Shown here: positions 1 through 6,192 of the stretch, in pieces
Numbering within the stretch: the stretch's first letter is position 1
Layout: every line of letters starts with the position of its first letter
Source: Candidatus Brocadia sp.
GTDB lineage: Bacteria > Planctomycetota > Brocadiia > Brocadiales > Brocadiaceae
Length of the DNA stretch: 9,122 nt
Assembly (NCBI GenBank): GCA_030837935.1
Contig: JAUQXU010000097.1
Coordinates: forward strand, 1-9,122
Direction of reading: 5' to 3'
Made by a program: the position numbers and the translations under genes
The notes under the pieces: model-generated
Database searches by the model: none
The model's input: the letters and a program-made list of their open reading frames with translations, nothing else
Told to the model about the DNA's origin: nothing

Positions 1-195
1 ACGAAGGGATGCAAATCCCACGTTGGCCAATACCTGTGCAATACTCGTAATAACGTTGTTATCCATATCGCCGCCTAAATTGGGGTGGGGTGCGCATAAC
101 AAGATTCCAGGGGATGACTGTGAGTCTTCATTGTATGTCAAAATCCCTTCCAGCTTTAAATTGTCTGAATAAAAATGTATGCATTCTTCAATCAT
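1..195 (-). CDS. Alpha/beta hydrolase, COG2945-like, N-terminal 65 residues only (cut by window edge)
   Basis: This reading frame is not closed inside the window. It starts at an ATG at 195 and stays open to base 1, giving 65 residues. The piece APHPNLGGDMDNNV followed by an amphipathic stretch and FASLR matches the start of small serine hydrolases of the COG2945 type, where an HPHPxxGGxMxNxV loop forms the oxyanion region and the strand ending in LRFNFRG follows directly. The catalytic Ser, Asp and His would lie beyond the left edge and cannot be checked. The protein has no signal peptide, so it is probably cytoplasmic; substrates of this family are mostly unknown (esters or thioesters are likely). 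No good ribosome binding site precedes the ATG. It is the last gene of the minus-strand series, 117 bases after the aminotransferase stop. Confidence 0.82.
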   Translation of the reverse strand, partial: MIEECIHFYSDNLKLEGILTYNEDSQSSPGILLCAPHPNLGGDMDNNVITSIAQVLANVGFASLR

Positions 196-277
196 GGCTA
201 ATCAGCTGCAAGAATTTTTGAGATAAACGGATATTGTGCATACCATAGGATTGAACCAGTTTTAAAAGGTTTTGCAT
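188..277 (-). CDS. Doubtful 29-residue ORF overlapping the hydrolase start
   Basis: An ATG at 277 opens 29 codons ending in a TGA at 188-190. The product begins MQNLLKLVQSYGMHN and is basic and fairly amphipathic. The stop overlaps the first 8 bases of the hydrolase gene, an arrangement that could couple translation of the hydrolase to this ORF, which would help explain the lack of a Shine-Dalgarno site there. Against it: the ORF itself has no clear ribosome binding site and I recognise no family. Otherwise the stretch 196-312 holds nothing I can name. Confidence 0.22.
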   Translation of the reverse strand: MQNLLKLVQSYGMHNIRLSQKFLQLISHD

Positions 278-312
278 GGGTATTGTATTTCTATCATTTT
301 CGTAGAGTTGTT

Positions 313-1599
313 TTATTTTTCTAGACCTGATAGTATATCGTCCAATGTATCTACCACTCGATCTACGTCGTCACTGGTGATCACCAAAGGTGGTTGAAAA
401 GTAAGTACGTTTCGTGATACGCCTGTCTTTCCAGCTAAAATTCCACGATCTTTTAAGCCTTCGAGTATATTGTCTATCTCTTCAATAGCCGGGGTTTTGT
501 CATCTTTGATTAATTCAATACCTAACATAAGACCCTTTCCTCTGACATCTCCTATAAGTCTGCGTTTATCTTTTATTTCCAGTAGTTTACTCTTTAAATA
601 GCTACCAAGGTCTTTCGACTTGTTCACGAGTTGGTATTTTTTAATAACATTGATTGTGGCCAAAGCAGCCGTTGCTGATACAGGATTGCCGCCCGTTGTT
701 GATGCGCCAGGGCGTGTGTAAGATGAGGCAATTTTATCGTTCGTTATAAAGGCGCCTATAGGAGTGCCATTGGCCAGGGCCTTGGCCATAGTCATAATGT
801 CAGGCACAACATTCCAATGTTCAATAGCAAACATCTCTCCCGTTCGGCCAAATCCTGTCTGCACTTCGTCTGCTATTAAGAGTACATTGTACTTGTCGAG
901 AATTTTCCGAATTATCGTAAAATACTCCGGCGGGGGTGTAATAATGCCACCGTTGCCCTGAATAGGTTCAATAATAAAGGCTGCAAAATCGCCACTTTTA
1001 ACAACGTCCTCAAGATACCTTGCGCATTGCAAATCACAGCGCGGATACGTAAGTCCATAAGCACATCGGTAGCAATAGGCCCCTGGAATATGAACAATAT
1101 CGCCAAGAGGATTGGGATCGGTTCTCCACATCGGAAGTCCTGTAAGATTCATGGTAAGTTTTGTACGGCCATGCAATCCCTGCCGGGTGGCGACAAATTT
1201 ATTTTTTTTTGTATATAATTGGGCAAGAAGTGCTGCCCCATCATTGGCCTCTGAGCCGCTGGCGCAAAAAAAAGAGCGTTTCAATGAACCAGGGGTAATC
1301 TGCGCCAATTTTTCTGCAAGGTCGACCATGGGTTGGGTAAGGTAAATGGCGGTGGTATGCTGAAGCGTTCTGATCTGTTCACAGATCTTTTCCACAACCT
1401 CGGGGTTACAGTGTCCTGCATTCATCACAGACACTCCGCCGTAAAAATCCAGATACTGTTTGTCCGTATGATCGAACAGATACTGCATCTCCCCCCTGAC
1501 GATCTGCATCGGCTTTTTATAAAAATGGTAAACGCATGGAATAAGATATTCCAGTTTCTTCTGAAGAATGGCATCGGGTCCGATATGGTTCGTTGTCAT
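313..1599 (-). CDS. Class III PLP-dependent aminotransferase, AGXT2-like
   Basis: The product is 428 residues from the ATG at 1599. It is a fold-type I, class III transaminase: SGSEAN at 114-119 binds the PLP phosphate, LHGRT follows at 142-146, EPIQGNGG lies near 211, IADEVQTGFGRTG holds the PLP-pyridine Asp at about 244, and TMAKALANG holds the Schiff-base Lys at about 273. A cysteine-rich insert, CYRC then CDLQC (Cys 176, 179, 188, 192), is typical of the alanine-glyoxylate aminotransferase 2 branch, which transfers amino groups from alanine or beta-amino acids to glyoxylate or pyruvate. The exact substrate pair cannot be read from sequence. The frame can be extended to a TTG at 1632, but the ATG at 1599 aligns better with the family and has GGGAG upstream. 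It is cytoplasmic and follows the phosphoesterase by 47 bases. Related enzymes acting on ornithine, GABA or lysine remain possible. Confidence 0.93.
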   Translation of the reverse strand: MTTNHIGPDAILQKKLEYLIPCVYHFYKKPMQIVRGEMQYLFDHTDKQYLDFYGGVSVMNAGHCNPEVVEKICEQIRTLQHTTAIYLTQPMVDLAEKLAQITPGSLKRSFFCASGSEANDGAALLAQLYTKKNKFVATRQGLHGRTKLTMNLTGLPMWRTDPNPLGDIVHIPGAYCYRCAYGLTYPRCDLQCARYLEDVVKSGDFAAFIIEPIQGNGGIITPPPEYFTIIRKILDKYNVLLIADEVQTGFGRTGEMFAIEHWNVVPDIMTMAKALANGTPIGAFITNDKIASSYTRPGASTTGGNPVSATAALATINVIKKYQLVNKSKDLGSYLKSKLLEIKDKRRLIGDVRGKGLMLGIELIKDDKTPAIEEIDNILEGLKDRGILAGKTGVSRNVLTFQPPLVITSDDVDRVVDTLDDILSGLEK

Positions 1600-1612
1600 G
1601 GTTGATACAATA

Positions 1613-1617
1613 CTCCC
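1613..1617 (-). promoter_or_regulatory. Start-deciding Shine-Dalgarno for the aminotransferase, in a small hairpin region
   Basis: On the minus strand GGGAG lies 13 bases before the ATG at 1599. The spacing is long but it is the only such site nearby and lies inside the alternative TTG-extended frame, which favours the ATG. The adjoining bases 1613-1630 can form either GCAGC-TCC-GCTGC or a CTCC/GGAG pairing that hides the GGGAG; the two exclude each other. Confidence 0.4.
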
Positions 1618-1646
1618 GCAGCGGAGCTGCAATCAAATAATGAAAC

Positions 1647-2693
1647 TTATACAAAAATACGTTTAAATCTATGGTAGCTATGTTTAAGCGATGCGATTGA
1701 GATTGTCACTAAAATAATGTTTACAAGGGAGGCAGCAAACAAATTGTTCGTTAACCAGGGATACATGCTGGCTAATGCAAATCTTTCAATTCTGTCCTGG
1801 AGGTCTTCATCTCTGTTAACAACGAGTATCTTTTCGGAAACACCGTCTTTTGTCACTTTTAAAACCAGCGCATGATGGAAATGCCCGAATTTCTTTTCTT
1901 CAAGATGCGCTCCCCCTCCGCCGGTCACTAAGTATACGGTGTCTTTCCTGGTAATTCTTGCATATCCATGGTAATCACCTGCTATTACGTAGTTTGCATT
2001 CAGTTTTTCAATGAAAGAAACAAGCTCAGAAGAACCTTCAAATGGTCTGGCGCTGAAGTCAGAAGAGATTGGAGGTGGGATATGCATAAAAACAAATGTC
2101 TTCCTGTAACGGGATGAAGTCTTTTCTGAAATTAATTTTTCTAAAAACCGAAGACTTTCCTTATTCGGGTAAGGGTTGTTCAGGATGCGGAGAACAACAA
2201 AGAGACACTCCTGATATTTAAATGAGAAAATACTGGGACCGTAGACTTCTTCGAATCTCGATATTGGGAAATATTTGCTGTCAACGTCGTGATTTCCTAC
2301 GACAAAAAACGATGGGAACGGGAAGGAAAATTCGCTTATATACTCAGCCTTAAAATAGTTGTGCTCACCTTCGGTGCCCTTATGAACAAAATCACCCAAA
2401 AAAACGATGAAAGACAATGGCTCATTGCGCAATTCTTTTGCAATCTTTTCAAATGTCCCGGTGCCCTTAGTATCGCCTACAATTGCAAAACTGAATTCGT
2501 CCTTTTGTTTTTCTTGGCACAATTTTTCTCTATTTTGTTGAAAATTGCCGGATAAGTAATTTAAATCTCTCTTGCCTTCAAAATGGTGGACGAGCAAAAC
2601 ATAGAATTCGAAACAAAAAAAAGACGCCAAAAGAAGAAGGATTATTTTCCTGGTAAAAAATAATGAGAGAATTATTTTCTTATAACGTAACAT
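1647..2693 (-). CDS. Membrane-anchored calcineurin-like metallophosphoesterase with atypical metal residues
   Basis: The product is 348 residues. A hydrophobic helix at about 17-36 follows a basic N-terminus (signal anchor), and a second helix lies at about 315-336 before a basic tail, so the catalytic domain (about 65-295) probably faces the periplasm. Metallophosphoesterase blocks appear in order: GDTK (D74), FLGDFVHKG (D101), VGNHD (N134, H135), MHIPP (H204) and AGDYHGYA (H242). Two usual ligands differ: the His of the D-x-H motif is Lys76, and the first His of the final GHxH is Asp240. Purple-acid-phosphatase-like relatives also vary at the first site, so it may still be active, perhaps with a different metal pair. 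The substrate is unknown. GGAGG lies 14 bases upstream of the ATG, rather far. It sits 35 bases after the U32 gene, presumably in the same transcript. Confidence 0.85.
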   Translation of the reverse strand: MLRYKKIILSLFFTRKIILLLLASFFCFEFYVLLVHHFEGKRDLNYLSGNFQQNREKLCQEKQKDEFSFAIVGDTKGTGTFEKIAKELRNEPLSFIVFLGDFVHKGTEGEHNYFKAEYISEFSFPFPSFFVVGNHDVDSKYFPISRFEEVYGPSIFSFKYQECLFVVLRILNNPYPNKESLRFLEKLISEKTSSRYRKTFVFMHIPPPISSDFSARPFEGSSELVSFIEKLNANYVIAGDYHGYARITRKDTVYLVTGGGGAHLEEKKFGHFHHALVLKVTKDGVSEKILVVNRDEDLQDRIERFALASMYPWLTNNLFAASLVNIILVTISIASLKHSYHRFKRIFV

Positions 2694-2728
2694 TCTAGAG
2701 TATTTTTCCTCCGGATATATTTAATTCG

Positions 2729-4777
2729 TTACTGCCTGATACTTTTCATTACCTCTGCTGTACTTTTTGAGTGGGTTATATCCTGTGCATAGCCACCCAG
2801 GTTAAATCCCCTTGGACTATTTTCAGTTAATATGTCCCATTCACTCTCTTGTATCGGTAATGAAATACCGGGGTGTTCTGCATATATGCTTAAATATTTA
2901 TGATACATGCGAACCAGGGTTTTTACCAAGGGGTCTTCATAATACTGCGCCTCAATCCGCAACACTCTTATGCCAGTCTGCACAAATGAATGAAGGTATG
3001 GCAATACACAGATATCTCTTGCTAACAGGAGATGGGTCCGGCAGTACTGATCATTTTCGATGGGTCGTACTTCTCCCCGCTCGTCCTTGAGTGCGTATCC
3101 CATATATTGGCACACCTGCCTGCAATGATCTTTTTTGTGTGATTTAGAGGTTACCATGGCCGGGATACAGTGTTCAAGTATCATACCGGGAACAGGTCCA
3201 TGAACGATACATTCCACAGGCAATGACGCTTTGCCAGAGAATTGTTTCAAATGTTTATACGAACATTCCAGTGCGGCTGTGACTCCGGAGACTCCTGATT
3301 CTTCCAGAAGGTTTAAAGCTTGTACGTTAAGCACGTTTAACGAATAGTCTGCCAGAATATTTAATCCGAATTTCCTTGCCAGATGTATTGTACCCAGATT
3401 ATGAACAAGCACATAATCGACATGTAATGATGCAGCCTGATCAAATAGCCATGCAATATCAGCCATCTCGCGGGAAGTAGTTATGCGGGGTGTGCCTATT
3501 CCAATGGTTTTCCCAGCATCATGGACCCTCTTGCATGCCTCCCTATACGATGTCTTTGTCCAAAACTCTTTTTTCAATGGTGAGACTTCTCCACTAAGAT
3601 AGATACGATCTGCACCCTCATCCAATGCCGACTTCAGGGCGTTCATAGAGCTTATTTTTACTGATAATAGTGGATTATCTCTATTTGAGTGTGCTGTTTG
3701 AAAGTTAATTATTTTTTCTTTCCCGGTGTCTTCTGCGATTTGCAATTCAAATGGATCATTACAAATATCTTCTTTTGTTAGAGACGTTTCTTTTGCTGCA
3801 CGACTTAAGAAGAGGGGTTCACGGCTCCCTGAGATATCGACGAGAGAAGCAGACGCTGGTGTGAAAGCCATTGACGTTGTAAAATCACGTACCCGATGAT
3901 TATAGAGTTGTTCGTACTCTGTAGAATTCATGTAATAAGCAGCAGGATTATCAAGATAGGTATCTATTGCCTTACGATAGATACTGACAACTTCTTTCAG
4001 AAAATCGGCATGTCTCATGCGCCCCTCAATTTTTAAGGAGCATACTCCCGCATGGATAAGGTCGGGGATATGTCTCAAGAGGCACATGTCCTTCATAGCC
4101 AGTAAGTGACCCGAAGGCAGGTCTCCTATGGGTTGTCCCGAAACACTTTCTACGAGGGTATAATGCCAGCGACACGGTTTCATACACTCGCCACGATTTG
4201 CGCTCTTACTGAAAAGCACGCCGCTGGCATAGCATTGCCCGCTCTGGCAAACACACAAGTCGCCATGCACAAAATATTCAACTTCAATTCCGGCCTTTTC
4301 CTGTATCTCCTTCACCTGGTCAAGGGAAATGTCCCGGGATGTAACAATACGGCTTACTCCCAATTCTTTCAGTGTTAATGCGGATTCAATATTATGGATA
4401 TTCATCATTGTACTGATATGGACAGGTGTGGGAATGCCCATCTTCCTGATCAGATTTAAAACACCCAGATCCTGGACAATAATAGCATCTACCTGAATTT
4501 CACTCAAAAAGTTAAGGAAATGCCCCGCTGCGTTCATCTCATCATTACAGAGAAGATTGTTTACCGTAATGTACAGTTTTGCGTTCTTTGTGTGGGTATA
4601 TCGCACAGCCTCTACTATTTGTTCGTCCGTAAAATTGAAATCTGACCTGTGAAGCCGCATATTAAAGCGCTTACCGCCAATATATACGGCATCGGCACCG
4701 GCATCTATTACTGCAGTCAACGCCTCCCAGCGGCCTGCGGGTGCAAGAAGTTCAATTTTTGTTTTTGATGATTTCAT
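2729..4777 (-). CDS. Double-module peptidase U32 family protein (RlhA/TrhP/UbiU-type superfamily)
   Basis: The product is 682 residues. Residues 1-310 form a full U32 module: ELLAPAGRWEAL start, DAVYIGG, HISTMMNIHN, then EYFVHGDLCVCQSGQC and the KIEGRMR segment. Cys175, 182, 198 and 232 have nearly the spacing of the [4Fe-4S] ligands known in UbiU. Residues about 370-665 repeat the plan: ADRIYLSG, DYVLVHNLG, ECIVHGPVPG, ARDICVL and RIEAQYYEDP, ending with RGFNLGGY. In this second module the first cysteine is missing (Pro530), while Cys537, 552 and 590 are kept and Cys556 and 579 are also present. Known relatives hydroxylate rRNA (RlhA), tRNA (TrhP) or ubiquinone precursors without oxygen (UbiU/UbiV); proteolysis is doubtful for the family. 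Which substrate applies here cannot be told. An AAAGGA site lies 4 bases before the ATG. No signal peptide, so cytoplasmic. Confidence 0.9.
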   Translation of the reverse strand: MKSSKTKIELLAPAGRWEALTAVIDAGADAVYIGGKRFNMRLHRSDFNFTDEQIVEAVRYTHTKNAKLYITVNNLLCNDEMNAAGHFLNFLSEIQVDAIIVQDLGVLNLIRKMGIPTPVHISTMMNIHNIESALTLKELGVSRIVTSRDISLDQVKEIQEKAGIEVEYFVHGDLCVCQSGQCYASGVLFSKSANRGECMKPCRWHYTLVESVSGQPIGDLPSGHLLAMKDMCLLRHIPDLIHAGVCSLKIEGRMRHADFLKEVVSIYRKAIDTYLDNPAAYYMNSTEYEQLYNHRVRDFTTSMAFTPASASLVDISGSREPLFLSRAAKETSLTKEDICNDPFELQIAEDTGKEKIINFQTAHSNRDNPLLSVKISSMNALKSALDEGADRIYLSGEVSPLKKEFWTKTSYREACKRVHDAGKTIGIGTPRITTSREMADIAWLFDQAASLHVDYVLVHNLGTIHLARKFGLNILADYSLNVLNVQALNLLEESGVSGVTAALECSYKHLKQFSGKASLPVECIVHGPVPGMILEHCIPAMVTSKSHKKDHCRQVCQYMGYALKDERGEVRPIENDQYCRTHLLLARDICVLPYLHSFVQTGIRVLRIEAQYYEDPLVKTLVRMYHKYLSIYAEHPGISLPIQESEWDILTENSPRGFNLGGYAQDITHSKSTAEVMKSIRQ

Positions 4778-4860
4778 AGTATCCTTTCAAATAAATATTG
4801 TTGTAAACAGGTTCATTTATTAGTAATTTGCAAATATTCACTATAGATATAGTTTGTTTA
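4778..4860 (-). promoter_or_regulatory. Probable promoter/operator region of the U32 gene
   Basis: This AT-rich stretch precedes the U32 start within the widest gap between genes in the window (140 bases). It contains a perfect 10-base palindrome, ATTTGCAAAT, at 4826-4835, and ACTATA-GA-TATAGT at 4840-4853, both of operator type. I cannot fix a convincing -35/-10 pair: TTAAAC with a 17-base spacer to AATATT is the best minus-strand candidate and it is weak. Confidence 0.35.
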
Positions 4861-4861
4861 A

Positions 4862-4907
4862 CTGACAGCTGACAGCTGACAGCTGACCGCTGACCGCTGA
4901 CCGCTGA
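4862..4907. repeat. Heptamer tandem repeat, 3x CTGACAG then 3x CTGACCG plus CTGA
   Basis: Six perfect 7-base units and a partial seventh run without a break: CTGACAG at 4862-4882, CTGACCG at 4883-4903 and CTGA at 4904-4907. The two blocks differ by one base per unit (A to C), so each block appears to have expanded separately from a common unit. The tract lies outside any gene, 10 bases past the 3' end of the adenylating-protein gene. It resembles the short heptamer repeats scattered in some cyanobacterial and other genomes, but whether it recurs elsewhere in this genome cannot be seen. Confidence 0.93.
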
Positions 4908-4917
4908 ATGCTTTTTC

Positions 4918-6132
4918 CTAATACACCCCTACATTCACGTTTGCTTCTAATCCGTTTAACAGCGATGGATTTCTGACACCGTCCTGATAAATACCGAGAG
5001 ACTGTGCATTTTTGGTGGGCGCAATCCGTATGGCTTCATCCCTCTCAAACATGTTGGGGATGAAAAAGGACATGTCAAGTCGATGACACACTACCTGACC
5101 CTTTTCACCATAGTCAACAGTATGGGCAAGACGATTTCTGTCAGGAAGGATACCGTTTTTTGTTGAAACGACCTCTAACGCCATGCGTGGTCCGGGAGGA
5201 TAATAGTCCAGATCACCATTCAAAGATTCATCAATTTCCATACACAGACCAAACAGGGTATTCCCATAGCCAGCAATGTGGACAGCGTATGGGAAAAGCT
5301 CACTTCGGAATCTTTTGAGTTGCTCCTGTTCAATGGCAACTCCGCCATAGTGAATACCGCGAATCTGCATTCTTTGCGCAAAATTCATTTCCTCGGCCAA
5401 TCTGAGCAGCAAGGGAGGGGTCGAATAAATTACTTCGATGCGCTGTCGTTTTACTATATCAAGCGCCTGTTCAAGAACGTGGTTAAGGTACCTCTTATAT
5501 CCCAGGGAATCAGGCTTTAGTTTCTTTACCCATCGTGGATCCATATCAATGGAAAATGGATCCATACTTCCCATACTCTGTGCTACAGGACCAACGGCCT
5601 TGCCTATAATGTGAGGTCCACTGGGGCCTACCCATAGCCAATGAGAACTCCGAGGAAATCCCCTGTATTCTGCGATATACCGGAACCATTCCACGAATGT
5701 GACGTAGAACTCTTTCTTCAAATAGGCTGTTACTTTCGGGAGGCCGGTTGTTCCTGCCGTTTCACCCAATATGAATTGTTCCTTATTTTCAAGGTGAATT
5801 TTTGGAATGAAGCATTCTATCGGGTAACGACGAAGGTCTTCTTCCTCCATCGGTCCCAGGATGTGCAGATCTTCCAGAGAAGAGATATCCTTCCTCGCAT
5901 TGATGCCTAACTTCTTTTCCTTTTGAAGCCAGTAGATCGAACCAATAACAGGGTCAAAGTGAATTGATACTATCCGTCTTACCCACTCATCTGCCGACAT
6001 GCCAAACCACTCTGCGTCTTGAAGAATGGCTTGATCTGGTCGTCGGTCTAATCTGTTGAATTCACACTTGGTGAAAAGTCTAGAATTTATTGAAGTATTA
6101 TTTTTATTGGTTCCTATTCCAGTTTGTATCAT
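4918..6132 (-). CDS. Adenylate-forming protein, PaaK-like, without a C-terminal lid domain
   Basis: The product is 404 residues. ETAGTTGLPK at 124-133 is the phosphate-binding A3 loop of the ANL superfamily, in the form seen in phenylacetate-CoA ligases (SSGTTGKPT). IYSTPPLLLRLAEEM (235-249), HYGGVAI (261-267) and AGYGNTLFG (287-295) match PaaK-type segments, the last being the adenine/acyl-site motif. The later YxTGD motif is not recognisable; MFERDEAIRI (361-370) stands in its place. Only about 34 residues follow, while PaaK has about 100 more forming the mobile lid that carries the catalytic Lys for the first half-reaction. It may adenylate, transfer pre-formed acyl groups, or only bind. 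An AAAGG site lies 9 bases before the ATG. It follows the RND gene by 60 bases; activation of an exported or imported acid is an inference from that context. No signal peptide. Confidence 0.75.
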   Translation of the reverse strand: MIQTGIGTNKNNTSINSRLFTKCEFNRLDRRPDQAILQDAEWFGMSADEWVRRIVSIHFDPVIGSIYWLQKEKKLGINARKDISSLEDLHILGPMEEEDLRRYPIECFIPKIHLENKEQFILGETAGTTGLPKVTAYLKKEFYVTFVEWFRYIAEYRGFPRSSHWLWVGPSGPHIIGKAVGPVAQSMGSMDPFSIDMDPRWVKKLKPDSLGYKRYLNHVLEQALDIVKRQRIEVIYSTPPLLLRLAEEMNFAQRMQIRGIHYGGVAIEQEQLKRFRSELFPYAVHIAGYGNTLFGLCMEIDESLNGDLDYYPPGPRMALEVVSTKNGILPDRNRLAHTVDYGEKGQVVCHRLDMSFFIPNMFERDEAIRIAPTKNAQSLGIYQDGVRNPSLLNGLEANVNVGVY

Positions 6133-6157
6133 GGGAAATTACCTTTTTATAAAATTT

Positions 6158-6185
6158 GTAGGGGAAGGTTTGAAACCTCCCCTAC
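6158..6185. repeat. Intergenic palindrome (REP-like hairpin) between the RND and adenylating-protein genes
   Basis: The 28 bases fold into a hairpin with arms GTAGGGGA and TCCCCTAC (8 perfect pairs), extended by GGTT/AACC pairs if one base bulges, with a three-base loop. No T-run follows on either strand, so it is not a standard intrinsic terminator. GTAGGGG...CCCCTAC palindromes of this look are common dispersed repeats in several phyla. It sits in the 60-base gap and may stabilise or divide the shared message. Confidence 0.8.
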
Positions 6186-6192
6186 GTTATGA

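Noticed and set aside
1333..1605. 90-codon plus-strand reading frame
   Set aside because: It lies wholly opposite the aminotransferase, has no family features and no ribosome site; it is a shadow frame. The same holds for the other plus-strand frames in the window.
1600..1632. Longer aminotransferase start at TTG 1632
   Set aside because: The extra 11 residues do not fit the family and no ribosome site precedes them.
2729..4777. Collagenase or true protease assignment from the U32 name
   Set aside because: Characterised members of the family mostly do hydroxylation chemistry with an Fe-S cluster, and no protease catalytic set is visible.
4862..4907. CRISPR array
   Set aside because: Units are 7 bases with no spacers, so it is a simple tandem repeat.
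5536..5565. TGGATCCAT repeated twice, 20 bases apart, as a possible binding site
   Set aside because: Both copies lie in frame inside the adenylating-protein gene and encode two Met-Asp-Pro triplets; codon content explains them.
6158..6185. Intrinsic terminator after the RND gene
   Set aside because: The stem is strong, but the bases after it on the minus strand are AAATTTTATAAAA with no T-run, and none follows on the plus strand.
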